From Embleya sp051903075 (GTDB lineage: Bacteria; Actinomycetota; Actinomycetes; Streptomycetales; Streptomycetaceae), in the NCBI RefSeq assembly GCF_051903075.1, contig NZ_CP182422.1, forward strand, positions 2,728,001 to 2,792,000: a DNA stretch of 64,000 nt. The letters are read 5' to 3'. The notes below the pieces were generated by a model. That model was given only the letters and a program-made list of their open reading frames with translations. It made no database searches and had not been told where the DNA came from. This document shows, one piece after another, positions 17,219 through 25,997 of this stretch (positions within the stretch are counted from its first letter, which is position 1; each line of letters begins with the position of its first letter). Made by a program: the position numbers and the translations under genes.

Positions 17219-18169
17219 TCAGGCCCAGAGTTGCCCGTGCAGCCCTTCCACCGCGGCCTCGGTCGACTCGGCCGTGTAGATCCCGGTCGACAGGTACTTC
17301 CACCCGCCGTCCGCGATCACGAACGCGATGTCGGCGGACTCCCCCGCCTTGACCGCCTTGCGCGCGATGCCCAGCGCGGCGTGCAGCACCGCGCCGGTCG
17401 AGATGCCCGCGAAGATGCCTTCCTTCTCCAGCAGTTCGCGAGTGCGCCCGACCGCCTCGGCGGAGCCCACCGAGTAGCGCGTGGTCAGCACGTCGCCGTC
17501 GTACAGCTCCGGCACGAATCCCTCGTCGAGGTTGCGCAGCCCGTACACCACGTCGTCGTAGCGCGGCTCGGCCGCCACGATCGTCACGCCCGGGACCTTC
17601 TCGCGCAGGTAGCGCCCGACGCCCATCAGCGTGCCGGTGGTACCCAGACCCGCCACGAAGTGGGTGATCGTCGGCAGGTCCTCCAGCAGTTCGGGGCCGG
17701 TCGTCGCGTAGTGCGCGTCCGGGTTGGCCGGGTTCCCGTACTGGTACAACATCACCCAGTCGGGATGCTCGGCCGCCAGCTCCTTGGCCACCCGCACCGC
17801 GGTGTTCGACCCGCCCGCCGCAGGTGAGGCGATGATCCGCGCGCCCCACATGCGCAGCAGCTCGCGGCGCTCCTCGGAGGTGTTCTCCGGCATCACGCAG
17901 ACGATCTCGTAGCCCTTGAGCTTGGCCGCCATCGCCAGCGCGATGCCGGTGTTGCCCGAGGTCGGCTCCAGGATCGTGCACCCCGGCGTGAGCAGCCCGT
18001 CCCGCTCGGCCGCCTCGATCATGTGCAGGGCCGGGCGGTCCTTGATCGAACCGGTCGGGTTGCGGTCCTCCAGCTTGGCCCACACCCGCACGGTCGGCGA
18101 CGGCGACAACGTCGGCAGGCCGACCAGCGGGGTCCGGCCGACCGAGTCGAGCAACGATTCGTAACGCAT
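17219..18169 (-). CDS. cysM: CysO-dependent cysteine synthase
   Basis: A 316-residue PLP enzyme of the cysteine synthase / beta-synthase fold. The PLP lysine is in NPTGSIKDRPAL (about Lys44), the phosphate/substrate loop is EPTSGNTGIALAMAAK, and the PLP phosphate loop is GLGTTGTLMG. The preceding gene is cysO and the JAMM protease gene mec lies further upstream, the set that in Mycobacterium tuberculosis makes cysteine from O-phosphoserine using a protein thiocarboxylate. The same route is the natural reading here. The ATG overlaps the cysO stop by one base (TGATG), so translation is coupled. A leader peptide upstream of cysO probably controls the pair. Confidence 0.93.
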   Translation of the reverse strand: MRYESLLDSVGRTPLVGLPTLSPSPTVRVWAKLEDRNPTGSIKDRPALHMIEAAERDGLLTPGCTILEPTSGNTGIALAMAAKLKGYEIVCVMPENTSEERRELLRMWGARIIASPAAGGSNTAVRVAKELAAEHPDWVMLYQYGNPANPDAHYATTGPELLEDLPTITHFVAGLGTTGTLMGVGRYLREKVPGVTIVAAEPRYDDVVYGLRNLDEGFVPELYDGDVLTTRYSVGSAEAVGRTRELLEKEGIFAGISTGAVLHAALGIARKAVKAGESADIAFVIADGGWKYLSTGIYTAESTEAAVEGLHGQLWA

Positions 18170-18450
18170 CAGATCGAGCCGCCGGCGACCGCCGGAAGAA
18201 TCGTCACGGTGTCGCCGTCGTCCAGCTTGGTGGTCAGGCCGCCGGTGAAGCGCACGTCCTCGTCGTTGAGGTAGACGTTGACGAAGCGGCGCAGTTCGCC
18301 GTTCTCCTCGACGAGTCGGGCGCGCACGCCCGGGTGCCGGACCTCCAGGTCGACCAGCAGGTCGGCGAGCGTGGCGCCGCTGCCGGGCACGGCCTTCGCG
18401 CCGTCGGTGTAGGTACGGAGGATGGTCGGGATGCGGACCTCGATGGCCAT
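18169..18450 (-). CDS. cysO: Ubiquitin-like sulfur carrier protein (CysO/ThiS/MoaD family)
   Basis: A 93-residue beta-grasp protein. MAIEVRIPTILRTYTDG opens the fold, and FVNVYLNDEDVRF and TILPAVAGG are close to mycobacterial CysO. The sulfur is carried as a thiocarboxylate on the second glycine of the terminal GlyGly. Here two extra residues (Ser-Ile) follow GlyGly before the stop, so the precursor cannot be activated until they are removed; the JAMM-type protease encoded 418 bases upstream is the obvious candidate, as in QbsE/QbsD systems. A good ribosome site precedes the ATG (AGAGGAGCG). It is translationally coupled to cysM. Confidence 0.92.
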   Translation of the reverse strand: MAIEVRIPTILRTYTDGAKAVPGSGATLADLLVDLEVRHPGVRARLVEENGELRRFVNVYLNDEDVRFTGGLTTKLDDGDTVTILPAVAGGSI

Positions 18451-18617
18451 GGATGCGCTCCTCTGGTTGTGACGCGAACGGAGAGAACGCAGTCCGGACG
18501 CGGGCCGCACCCCCGACGCTCCATCGGAGGCGGTGGGGCGGGGGGTCGTTCATATGCGCCGGTGCTGCGGGACGTGCCTGCTGCCTGGGTGCCTGGTGGG
18601 CCGATCCGACCTCGGGA

Positions 18618-18749
18618 TCAGCCCACGCGCGCAGCGCGACAGAGGGCGCTGGAGAGTCGGCACAGGTCGACGTGCAGGCGTGCGACAAGGAAGGCACCCG
18701 GGGCTCCGCCCGGCACCGCTTCCGTCGTATTCACGCCCGCATAACGCAT
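18618..18749 (-). CDS. Putative cysteine-responsive leader peptide upstream of cysO-cysM
   Basis: The frame from the ATG at 18749 gives 43 residues ending with VARLHVDLCRLSSALCRA, the signature of the short leader peptides found upstream of sulfur and cysteine genes in Streptomyces. In-frame GTGs offer shorter versions. A TAGCAT -10-like hexamer (18756-18761) lies 6 bases before the ATG, so the message may be nearly leaderless. Two cysteine codons lie in the conserved core. The logic would be attenuation: ribosomes stall at Cys codons when cysteine is short and change the fold of the 170-base stretch before cysO. The peptide identity is sequence-based; the mechanism is inferred. Confidence 0.7.
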   Translation of the reverse strand: MRYAGVNTTEAVPGGAPGAFLVARLHVDLCRLSSALCRAARVG

Positions 18750-18868
18750 ATGGTCATGCTAGCCATTCCCCCGGGGCGCTCCGATGTGATCTCGCATGCC
18801 GGAACATCCCATATCGACGGGTGAGACGGCGGCGGGACGAGAGTGGGGACGCCCCCGCCGTTCCCCGG

Positions 18869-19282
18869 TCAGTAGGCGTCCACCACGTTGACCTCCTCCT
18901 CGGTGATCACGCCGTCGACGATCCGGTACGACCGGAACTCGTAGGTGTCCTCCTCGCGCGTGGACACGAGCACGTAGTGCGCGTTCGGCTCGGACGCGTA
19001 CGACACGTCCGTGCGCGACGGGTACGCCTCGGTCGCGGTGTGCGAGTGGTAGACGATCACCGGCTCCTCGTCCCGGTCGTCCATCTCCCGGTAGAGCTTG
19101 AACAGGTCGGCCGAGTCGAACTCGTAGAACGTGGGCGAGCGCGCGGCGTTGAGCATCGGGATGAACCGCTCGGGGCGGTCGCTGCCCTCGGGCCCGGCGA
19201 CGACGCCACACGCCTCGTCGGGGTGGTCGGCACGGGCGTGGGCGACGATGCGATCGCGCAGGGCTGCGGTGATGGTGAGCAT
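18869..19282 (-). CDS. mec: M67-family JAMM metalloprotease (Mec+)
   Basis: A 137-residue single-domain JAMM/MPN+ zinc protease. The zinc and catalytic signature is VYHSHTATEAYPSRTDV (about 75-91), fitting HxHx(7)SxxD, with the upstream acid in DEACGVVAG (about 22-30). In mycobacteria Mec+ cuts cysteine off the CysO-cysteine adduct. Here it may also trim the two residues after GlyGly on CysO. It lies upstream of the leader peptide and cysO-cysM on the same strand. The cysteine-type leader between them suggests a second promoter for cysO-cysM. Confidence 0.93.
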   Translation of the reverse strand: MLTITAALRDRIVAHARADHPDEACGVVAGPEGSDRPERFIPMLNAARSPTFYEFDSADLFKLYREMDDRDEEPVIVYHSHTATEAYPSRTDVSYASEPNAHYVLVSTREEDTYEFRSYRIVDGVITEEEVNVVDAY

Positions 19283-19351
19283 GCCCCGAGCGTACTGAGC
19301 ACTCGTGCGACCCGTGTGCCCGCGCGACCGGCGCCGGCTCCGCCCCCGCGC

Positions 19352-20761
19352 TCAGGCCCGTGCCCCGTGTCCGCGCCGCACCGGGATGTACGCCACCACC
19401 AGGAACACCACCCAGATCGGCACCACGTACAGCGCGATCCGGGTGTCCGCCGAGAAGCCGAGCAGGACCACCACCATCGCCAGGAACGCCAGCACCGCCC
19501 AGCCCGTGTACGGCGCGCCCGGCATCCGGAAGCCGTGCCCGGCCAGCCGTCCCCGGTCCACCGCGCGCCGGTAGCGCATCTGGCAGCCGACGACCATGCC
19601 CCACGTCCACAGCGCGCCGACGGTGGCCACCGAGGTGATGTACATGAACGCCCGGTCCGGGACCAGCGCGTTGACCAGCACCCCCAGGCCCATCACGGTC
19701 GCCGAGACGGTGATCGCCATGGCCGGCACCCGGTGCGAGCTGAGCCCGCTCACCCGCGGCGGCGCCTGCCCCTCCACCGCGAGCGTGCGCAACATGCGAC
19801 CGGTCGAGTACAGCCCCGAGTTGCACGAGGACAGCGCCGCGGTGAGCACCACGAAGTTGATGATCGCCGCCGCGGCGGGGATGCCCACCCGGTCGAAGAC
19901 CAGTACGAACGGGCTCTCCTTGGCGTGGAAGTCGGTCCACGGCGCCAGCGAGAGGATGATCACCAGGGCGCCGATGTAGAACAGCCCGATCCGGAACGGG
20001 ATGGTGTTGATCGCGCGCGGCAGCACCTTCTCCGGGTTCTGCGCCTCGCCCGCGGTCACCCCGACCAGTTCGACGCCCAGGAACGCGAACATCACGATCT
20101 GGAGCACCAGCAGGGTCTGTCCGACACCGTTGGGCGCGAACCCGCCGTCGGACCACATGTGCGAGACGGACGCCTGGTCGCCGGCCTCGCCGAAGCCGAA
20201 GATCAGCACCCCGATGCCGACCAGGATCATCCCGATGATCGCGGTCACCTTGATCATCGAGAACCAGAACTCGAACTCGCCGAACAGTTTGACCGAGATC
20301 AGGTTGGCCGCGAACAACACGAGCAGCACCACGAGCGCGGTCACCCACTGCGGCACCGCCGGCCACCAGTACTGCACGTAGACACCCGCGGCGGTGATCT
20401 CCGCCATCCCGGTGACCACCCACATGATCCAGTACGTCCACCCGGTGACGAACCCGGCGAACGGACCGAAGAACTCCCGCGCGTATTCCGCGAAACTGCC
20501 CGCCACCGGGCGGTACATCAACAGCTCGCCCAGCGCGCGCATGACGAAGAAGATCATTACGCCGGCCACCGCGTAGGCGGCGATCAAGGACGGCCCGGCC
20601 TTCTCGATCGCCCCGCCCGCACCGAGGAACAGCCCGGTGCCGATCGCCCCGCCGATGGCAATCATCTGGATCTGCCGGCCGTTCAGCCCCCGCTCGTAGC
20701 CCTCGGCGTCCGCACCGGGCCCGGCCGCCGAGGCGGTCGATCCGGATTCGGTCTCCGTCAT
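19352..20761 (-). CDS. Amino acid permease (APC superfamily, AAT family)
   Basis: A 469-residue permease with about twelve transmembrane segments. The start GLNGRQIQMIAIGGAIGTGL (about 26-45) is the unwound first helix that holds the substrate, and ALGELLMYRP is a second family mark. It is closest to the AnsP / CycA / GabP group of proton-coupled importers; I cannot tell asparagine from D-alanine/glycine or GABA by eye. The ATG at 20761 is the first good start after an upstream extension without homology. It is monocistronic, with gaps of 69 bases to mec and 128 bases to DUF2017. Confidence 0.93.
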   Translation of the reverse strand: MTETESGSTASAAGPGADAEGYERGLNGRQIQMIAIGGAIGTGLFLGAGGAIEKAGPSLIAAYAVAGVMIFFVMRALGELLMYRPVAGSFAEYAREFFGPFAGFVTGWTYWIMWVVTGMAEITAAGVYVQYWWPAVPQWVTALVVLLVLFAANLISVKLFGEFEFWFSMIKVTAIIGMILVGIGVLIFGFGEAGDQASVSHMWSDGGFAPNGVGQTLLVLQIVMFAFLGVELVGVTAGEAQNPEKVLPRAINTIPFRIGLFYIGALVIILSLAPWTDFHAKESPFVLVFDRVGIPAAAAIINFVVLTAALSSCNSGLYSTGRMLRTLAVEGQAPPRVSGLSSHRVPAMAITVSATVMGLGVLVNALVPDRAFMYITSVATVGALWTWGMVVGCQMRYRRAVDRGRLAGHGFRMPGAPYTGWAVLAFLAMVVVLLGFSADTRIALYVVPIWVVFLVVAYIPVRRGHGARA

Positions 20762-20889
20762 GATCGCTCCCGTTCGTCGGTACGGAGGCCGTATTACCAA
20801 CGATGGGGAGCGGAAACCGGTATTCCGATTGTTCCGGTGTGTCCTTTTGGCTGAATGGCCGGTTCACCGTGCGTGCGCCCGGTGCGGGC

Positions 20890-21486
20890 CTACAACGCTC
20901 CGAGCAGCGAGTCCTGGAGGCCGCCCAGCCAGTGGAACACCGCGAACAACCACCGGCGCGGGTCGTCGTCGGCCAGCTTGGCCTCGAACTCCTCCATGTC
21001 CTCGGTGACTTCCAGTCGTGTACCGATCACCAGGCGCAGGTCGTTGAGGGTGCCGAGCCAGGCCTGCACACCCGCCGCGTCCAGCACCACCCGGTGCTCG
21101 CGGCCGCTCATCACCTCGTCGTCCTCGGCCGGTTCGGTCAGGTCGACCAGTTCGGCCAGGTCGGCGAGCACGATCCGCGCGTTGTCCCGCTTGCGCAGCC
21201 GCAGGTCGGTCTCGGTGTACCGGCGGAACTCGGCCGCCGCCTCCACGTCGTCGGCGTAGGCGTCCGGCAACAGACGGGCCAGCGCCGGATCGTCCGGAGT
21301 GGCCGGCACCTCGGTCGAGCCGAGTCCGGTCAGGCCCAGTTCGGCGGCCAGCGGATCGACCGCCTCGTCGTCGGGCGAGACCATCTCGACCAGTTGACCG
21401 CACAGATCGGCCAGCACTCGCACGTGCATGTCTTCCAGGACGATCTCGGGCCGTCCCGAGCGTCCGCGCATGAAGAGGCCGTTCAC
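20890..21486 (-). CDS. DUF2017 family protein
   Basis: A 198-residue acidic, all-helical protein of the actinobacterial DUF2017 family. Recognisable blocks are VLADLCGQLVEMV (about 27-39), LLPDAYADDVEAAAEFRRYT (about 70-89) and the C-terminal WLGGLQDSLLGAL. Its function is unknown. The gene lies 88 bases downstream of clpS on the same strand, a pairing widely conserved in actinobacteria, so a link to ClpS/ClpCP proteolysis is often suspected. The GTG at 21486 has GGGAG 11 bases upstream; an internal ATG at 21471 is the alternative. Confidence 0.88.
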   Translation of the reverse strand: MNGLFMRGRSGRPEIVLEDMHVRVLADLCGQLVEMVSPDDEAVDPLAAELGLTGLGSTEVPATPDDPALARLLPDAYADDVEAAAEFRRYTETDLRLRKRDNARIVLADLAELVDLTEPAEDDEVMSGREHRVVLDAAGVQAWLGTLNDLRLVIGTRLEVTEDMEEFEAKLADDDPRRWLFAVFHWLGGLQDSLLGAL

Positions 21487-21574
21487 AGGCTGTGCAACTC
21501 CCGGAGAATATGGGCGAGGAGAGGGTGCGGCGGGCGCCCGAGGGCCCGGCCGGGTCGTGCGAACCGCGCGGGCG

Positions 21575-21865
21575 TCACTTGTCGTGCTGGATGGTCGCCC
21601 ACAGCCCGAACCCGTGCATCGCCGTGGTGTCGCGCTCCATCTCCTCGCGCGTCCCCGACGACACCACGGCCCGACCCTTGTTGTGCACGTCGTGCATCAG
21701 CTTCTCGGCCTTGCGCTTCGGATAGCCGAAGTAGGACTGGAAGACGTAGGTGACGTACGACATCAGGTTGATCGGGTCGTTCCAGACGATGCACACCCAC
21801 GGGGTCTCGGCCCGGACATCCTCGTCGGGCTGATGCTTCTCGACCTCGATGGGTGCGACACTCAT
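21575..21865 (-). CDS. clpS: ATP-dependent Clp protease adaptor ClpS
   Basis: A 96-residue N-degron adaptor that delivers proteins with destabilising N-termini to ClpC/ClpP. The typical sequence WVCIVWNDPINLMSYVTYVF (about 23-42) forms the hydrophobic N-end pocket, followed by KAEKLMHDVHNKGRAVVSSG. ClpS normally has a flexible N-terminal tail, present here as about 20 acidic residues. An alternative ATG lies three codons upstream. The pair clpS-DUF2017 diverges from the RDD-protein gene. Confidence 0.96.
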   Translation of the reverse strand: MSVAPIEVEKHQPDEDVRAETPWVCIVWNDPINLMSYVTYVFQSYFGYPKRKAEKLMHDVHNKGRAVVSSGTREEMERDTTAMHGFGLWATIQHDK

Positions 21866-21980
21866 GGGTCCCATGCTGCCATCAGCCCAGGGCCCGGGCG
21901 AACCGGCTCGACGGGGCCGGCGTGCCCGGATGTGACCCGGGGCGTACCCGTCCCCCCTCGGGTACGGCAAAATCCCGCGC

Positions 21981-22955
21981 ATGTCCTCTGCGCCCGCACC
22001 GGGTTGGTACCCGGACCCGGAGATCACCGGCCACATCCGTTACTGGGACGGCGGTGCCTGGGTGCCGGACAGCAGCCGGCCGGCCGAGGAACCCGGCCGG
22101 CCCGCCGACGGCTCGACCGCCGACGCGGGCGGGGCGGGCGGCGCGGGCGGTGGCGCGGCCGGTGGCTCCGCGATCCGGGCCAACGCGCCGGAGGCGATCG
22201 GGCAGGGCGGCCGGGTGATCCGCGGCGAGGTGTTGTCCACCAGCACGGGCGCGCCGTACGACATGTCGTCGACCGGGATGTACGCGCCGCCGAGCGCCGA
22301 GCCGGGACCGGGCGGGGCGGGTGTGCCGCGTTCGGGGCCGACGGGGCCGACCGCACCGACCGGTGGGGCGAGGGGGGCGACGCCGCCGGGGGAGGCCGTG
22401 CCGCCGCCGCGCGCCGGTGGGGAGGCGGGGCCGTGGCGGCCGGTACAGGCCGATCTGTTCGGCAGCAACGAGCGGCGGCCGGCGCACCTGGGCCGGCGCC
22501 TGCTCGCCCGGATCGCCGACGCGCTGGTGCCGCTCGCGGCCGGCATCGCGGTGGCCATCCCGATCGTGCCGGACGCGGTCGACCACATCCGGGACAAGAT
22601 CGACCGAGCCCGGTACGAGGGTCGCGACACCACGGTGTGGCTGCTCGACGGCACCACCGGCACCACGCTCGCGATCGTGCTCGGCACGGTGCTCGCGGCG
22701 GCGCTGCTGTACGAGGCGCTGCCCACCTGGAAGTGGGGCCGCTCGCTGGGCAAGACCCTGTTCGGCCTGCGGGTGGCCGACCTGGACAGCCACGACACCC
22801 CCACGCTGTGGCAGTCGGTACGGCGCTGGCTGGTCCTGTACGTCCCGGGCGTATTCGTGGTCGGCGTGCTCGGCGCGCTGTGGGGGCTGTTCGACCGCCC
22901 GTGGCGCCAGGGGCTGCACGACAAGGCGGCCCGCACGTTCGTCGCCCGGGACTGA
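21981..22955 (+). CDS. DUF2510 / RDD-family membrane protein
   Basis: A 324-residue protein. The N-terminus carries a DUF2510 motif (GWYPDPEITGHIRYWDGGAW, about 8-27), then a Gly/Ala/Pro-rich low-complexity linker (about 30-150) and an RDD domain (about 165-320) with three hydrophobic segments and the RDD-like start RRLLARIADALV. DUF2510 is thought to be an extracytoplasmic or membrane-adjacent module in actinobacteria; RDD proteins include proposed ion or compatible-solute transporters. The C-terminal GLHDKAARTFV is shared with the next gene, so the two are tandem paralogues of one fold. Confidence 0.88.
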   Translation: MSSAPAPGWYPDPEITGHIRYWDGGAWVPDSSRPAEEPGRPADGSTADAGGAGGAGGGAAGGSAIRANAPEAIGQGGRVIRGEVLSTSTGAPYDMSSTGMYAPPSAEPGPGGAGVPRSGPTGPTAPTGGARGATPPGEAVPPPRAGGEAGPWRPVQADLFGSNERRPAHLGRRLLARIADALVPLAAGIAVAIPIVPDAVDHIRDKIDRARYEGRDTTVWLLDGTTGTTLAIVLGTVLAAALLYEALPTWKWGRSLGKTLFGLRVADLDSHDTPTLWQSVRRWLVLYVPGVFVVGVLGALWGLFDRPWRQGLHDKAARTFVARD

Positions 22956-23111
22956 CCTGGCGGGCGGGGGTCGGGCGGGGGGCCGGGCGGGTCGGCCCGA
23001 TGTGCCCACTCACCCGACTCGCCCGCCCCCGTCACCCGTACAGACGCGACACGCCAGGGTTGGCCCAAGGCGTCACACTCGCGTCGGCTTTTGTCCGCTT
23101 TACTCAGTTTT

Positions 23112-23831
23112 ATGACAGGAAGCCCACCGCCCCCGCCATCTTCCGACCCGTCCGGCAACGACCCGACGCGCGGGAATCCGTACGGACAACAACCGCCGGC
23201 CGGAAACCAGCCTTCGTACGGGCAGGACCCGACCGGGCAACAGCCGCCCTACGGGCGGGATCCGTCCGAGCAGCCGCCGTACGGCCAGGACCCCACGGGT
23301 CAGTACCCCTACGGTCAGGGCGGCCCGTACGGCCAGGAGCCGACCTACGGCGCGGGCGCAGGCACGGGCGGCGGCGGATACGGCGGCGGGCCGACGCTCG
23401 GCGGACCGCTGCGCCGACTGGTCGCGCGGATCATCGACAGCCTGATCGTCGGCGTGGTCGCCGGCCTGATCTCCTGGCCGATCGTCGGCAGCGACTACGA
23501 CTACGACGACGTGTCGTTCGGCGCGCAGTTCGCGTCGGGGCTGATCTTCTCGCTGCTCTACTTCCTCTACGACGGCTTCCAACTCGACAGGTTCGGCCGC
23601 ACCCTCGGCAAGCGGGTGATGGGCATCCGGGTGGTTCGGGTGGCCGACGGCGGGCCCATCGCGGGGTCGATCGCGTGGACCCGCGCCGGCGTGTACACCC
23701 TTCCGGTCATCGTGCCGTGTCTGGGCACGCTGTTCTGGCTGGTCAACGTCCTGTGGCAGTTCTGGGATCAGCCCTGGCACCAGTGCCTGCACGACAAGGC
23801 CGCGCACACCACGGTCATCCGCGGGGCGTGA
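23112..23831 (+). CDS. Proline-rich RDD-family membrane protein
   Basis: A 239-residue protein. The first 100 residues are a Pro/Gly/Tyr/Gln-rich tail with repeated PYGQDP-like units (PYGRDP, PYGQDP, PYGQGG). The RDD domain follows (about 105-239) with RRLVARIIDSLIVGVVAGL and C-terminal CLHDKAAHTTVI. The repetitive tail resembles those of actinobacterial membrane proteins at the cell pole or division site, but that is only a resemblance. No strong ribosome site is seen before the ATG at 23112; a TTG at 23091 in frame is possible. The 3' end overlaps the convergent small membrane protein gene by 17 bases. Confidence 0.88.
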   Translation: MTGSPPPPPSSDPSGNDPTRGNPYGQQPPAGNQPSYGQDPTGQQPPYGRDPSEQPPYGQDPTGQYPYGQGGPYGQEPTYGAGAGTGGGGYGGGPTLGGPLRRLVARIIDSLIVGVVAGLISWPIVGSDYDYDDVSFGAQFASGLIFSLLYFLYDGFQLDRFGRTLGKRVMGIRVVRVADGGPIAGSIAWTRAGVYTLPVIVPCLGTLFWLVNVLWQFWDQPWHQCLHDKAAHTTVIRGA

Positions 23832-24018
23832 TCCGAGCCGAGTGATGCCGTGCGCGGATCCCGAGTACTGCCGTCGTCGTGCCGAGCGCGACCCCGATGC
23901 CCATGGCGACGGCAGCCCCCGCCACGGTGCGCGGTTCCCATGCCGCGAGTAGTGAGACCGTCAAGACGATCGTGACGAATACGCCGTAGCCGAGTCGGAA
24001 GAAATCTCCTCTTGCCAC
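23815..24018 (-). CDS. Small two-helix membrane protein, unknown function
   Basis: A 67-residue product from a GTG at 24018 with GGGGAGG spaced correctly upstream. Two hydrophobic segments (about 10-27 GVFVTIVLTVSLLAAW and 32-52 VAGAAVAMGIGVALGTTTAV) are joined by a short polar turn, followed by a basic tail (RARHHSARITPRG). The good ribosome site and transmembrane pattern support a real gene; I do not recognise a family. Its 3' end overlaps the RDD gene tail-to-tail. Confidence 0.6.
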   Translation of the reverse strand: MARGDFFRLGYGVFVTIVLTVSLLAAWEPRTVAGAAVAMGIGVALGTTTAVLGIRARHHSARITPRG

Positions 24019-24200
24019 GACGCACCACCTCCCCTGCACCCCTTTGTGCACGCCCCCCTGTTTCACGCTACTGCGCGCGACGCGCAATGTAAGCATTCGA
24101 TTGCGATCGGGATTTATCGGTCCCGACGCCGGGCACCCTTCCGCGACCGGTCGGGGTGGTGATCCTCGATCTCGGACCACCCGAGCCCCGGAGCGTCCTC

Positions 24201-25997
24201 GTGATTCCCAGGCGCGTCACTCCCGCCCTCGTCACCGTGCTGTGCGCGCTGCCGATCCTCGCCGCGGTGCCCACCTCCGCGGCGCCGAGACCCGACGACC
24301 CGGTCGCGGGAGCCGACTCCGGGGCCTTCGCCGAACGCGACCACGACCTGTCGCACCCTTTCAGCGAGCGCCGCCGACAGCGTCGCGACGCGGCGGTGCG
24401 GGCGATGACCGAGGACCCGGGGCTGACCTCGCGCACCGTGCCGGCGGGGGAGGCGGGCAGCGCCGAGACCCGACCGCCCGCCGAGTCGCGGGTGTTCGTG
24501 ATCCTGGTCGAGTTCGGCGATCGTCTCGACGGCCCGAACGGACAGCGCTACGGCTCGCGCCCCGGCCCCCGGCACAACACGATCCCCGCGCCGGACCGGG
24601 CCCAGGACACCACCACGATGTGGCGGCCGGCTTACGAACGCGACCACTACCAGGACCTTTTCTTCGGCCCGGGCACGGTCGCGCCGTCCCTGGCGTCGTA
24701 CTACCTGCGGCAGTCGGCGGGGCGCTACTCGATCGACGGCGAGGTCGCCGACTGGGTGCGGGTGCCGTACAACGAGGCGCGCTACGGCAACGACGCGTGC
24801 GGCAGGAACGTGTGCCGGGACGTCTGGGCGCTGGTGCGCGACGCGCTGAAGGTCTGGTACGACGGGCGGGCCGCGGAGGGGCTGAGCGCCGCGCAGATCC
24901 GCGAGCGGCTCGCCTCGTTCGACCGGTGGGACCGGGACGACTTCGACGGCGACGGCAACTTCGACGAGCCCGACGGCTACCTGGACAACGTGGAGATCGT
25001 GCACGCCGGCGTGGACAAGGCCCAGGGCGGTGGCGAACAGGGCCACGGCGCGATCTGGTCGCACCGCTGGTACGCCGAGGCCGACCAGGTGGGCCGCACC
25101 GGCCCGGCCGACAACCGGGCGGGCGGGGTGCCGATCGGGGACTCGGGGATGTGGGTGGGCGACTACACGATGCAGCCGGAGAACGGCGGACTGGGCGTGA
25201 TCGCACACGAGTTCGGCCACAATCTGGGCCTGCCGGACCTGTACGACCAGGGCGACTCCACCGACGGCCCACCCGGCTTCTGGTCACTGATGGCCCTCGG
25301 CGCCTACCTCGGCGACGAGGACGGCGCGGGCTCCCTGCCGGGCGCCCTGTCCGCGTGGGACAAGCTCCAACTCGGCTGGCTGGACGTCCGAGTCGTCGAC
25401 CCGACCCAAAAAACCGTGGTGCAACTGGCCCCCAACCAGTCCACGGGCGACCCACAGGCCCTGCTGATCCCGCTCCCCCCACGCCCCAACGGCGCAAAAC
25501 GCTGGTACATCGTCGAAAACCGCCAATACGTGGGCGCCGACACCGCCCTGGTCGACGGCCCCTACCAACTCACCGCCGGCAAACGTGTGGCCACCCACTT
25601 CCCCTACGGCGAGGGCGTCCTGATCTGGCTGTGGGACACCGCGTTCACCGACAACGACGTCTCCCGCCACCCGGGCGAAGGCCTGATCCTCCCGATCGAC
25701 ATCCACCCGGACCCCCTCCGCGACCCCACCGGCAAACCCCTGCCCACCCGCTTCCAAACCGCCGACGCGGCCCTGACCGCAGAATCCGAACAAACCTCCG
25801 CAATCACCCTCGGCCGACTGGGCACCTTCCCATCCCGCCCAGGCACCCCAACCTTCACCGACACAGCCACATACTGGTCCGCAGCCTCCCCCACAACAGG
25901 CGTAAAGGTCCCCCGCACCGGCGTACAAATCCACACGGAAGGCCCCACCAGAACGGGCGGCGCCACAAGAGTCACAATCACCAGGTCCACGCCATGA
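24201..25997 (+). CDS. Exported M6-family metalloprotease (immune inhibitor A-like)
   Basis: A 598-residue protein from a GTG at 24201, chosen because GGAG lies 7 bases upstream and it begins a normal signal peptide (IPRRVTPALVTVLCALPILA, cut near TSAAP). A propeptide (about 35-100) precedes the M6 catalytic domain; the zinc motif HEFGHNLGLPD is at about 336-346, with the downstream Met-turn-like SLMALGAY. The C-terminal 200 residues form beta domains as in immune inhibitor A enzymes. A secreted endopeptidase is expected. The last third of the gene turns rich in A-ending codons (9 of the last 31 sense codons by my count), unlike its 5' part, and a dispersed repeat follows 210 bases downstream. 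Confidence 0.93.
   Translation: MIPRRVTPALVTVLCALPILAAVPTSAAPRPDDPVAGADSGAFAERDHDLSHPFSERRRQRRDAAVRAMTEDPGLTSRTVPAGEAGSAETRPPAESRVFVILVEFGDRLDGPNGQRYGSRPGPRHNTIPAPDRAQDTTTMWRPAYERDHYQDLFFGPGTVAPSLASYYLRQSAGRYSIDGEVADWVRVPYNEARYGNDACGRNVCRDVWALVRDALKVWYDGRAAEGLSAAQIRERLASFDRWDRDDFDGDGNFDEPDGYLDNVEIVHAGVDKAQGGGEQGHGAIWSHRWYAEADQVGRTGPADNRAGGVPIGDSGMWVGDYTMQPENGGLGVIAHEFGHNLGLPDLYDQGDSTDGPPGFWSLMALGAYLGDEDGAGSLPGALSAWDKLQLGWLDVRVVDPTQKTVVQLAPNQSTGDPQALLIPLPPRPNGAKRWYIVENRQYVGADTALVDGPYQLTAGKRVATHFPYGEGVLIWLWDTAFTDNDVSRHPGEGLILPIDIHPDPLRDPTGKPLPTRFQTADAALTAESEQTSAITLGRLGTFPSRPGTPTFTDTATYWSAASPTTGVKVPRTGVQIHTEGPTRTGGATRVTITRSTP

Noticed and set aside
18533..18760. Plus-strand start with clustered cysteines (MRRCCGTCLLPGC) opposite the leader peptide
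   Set aside because: It lies antisense to the cysO leader and runs into shadow sequence; the minus-strand leader explains the region better.
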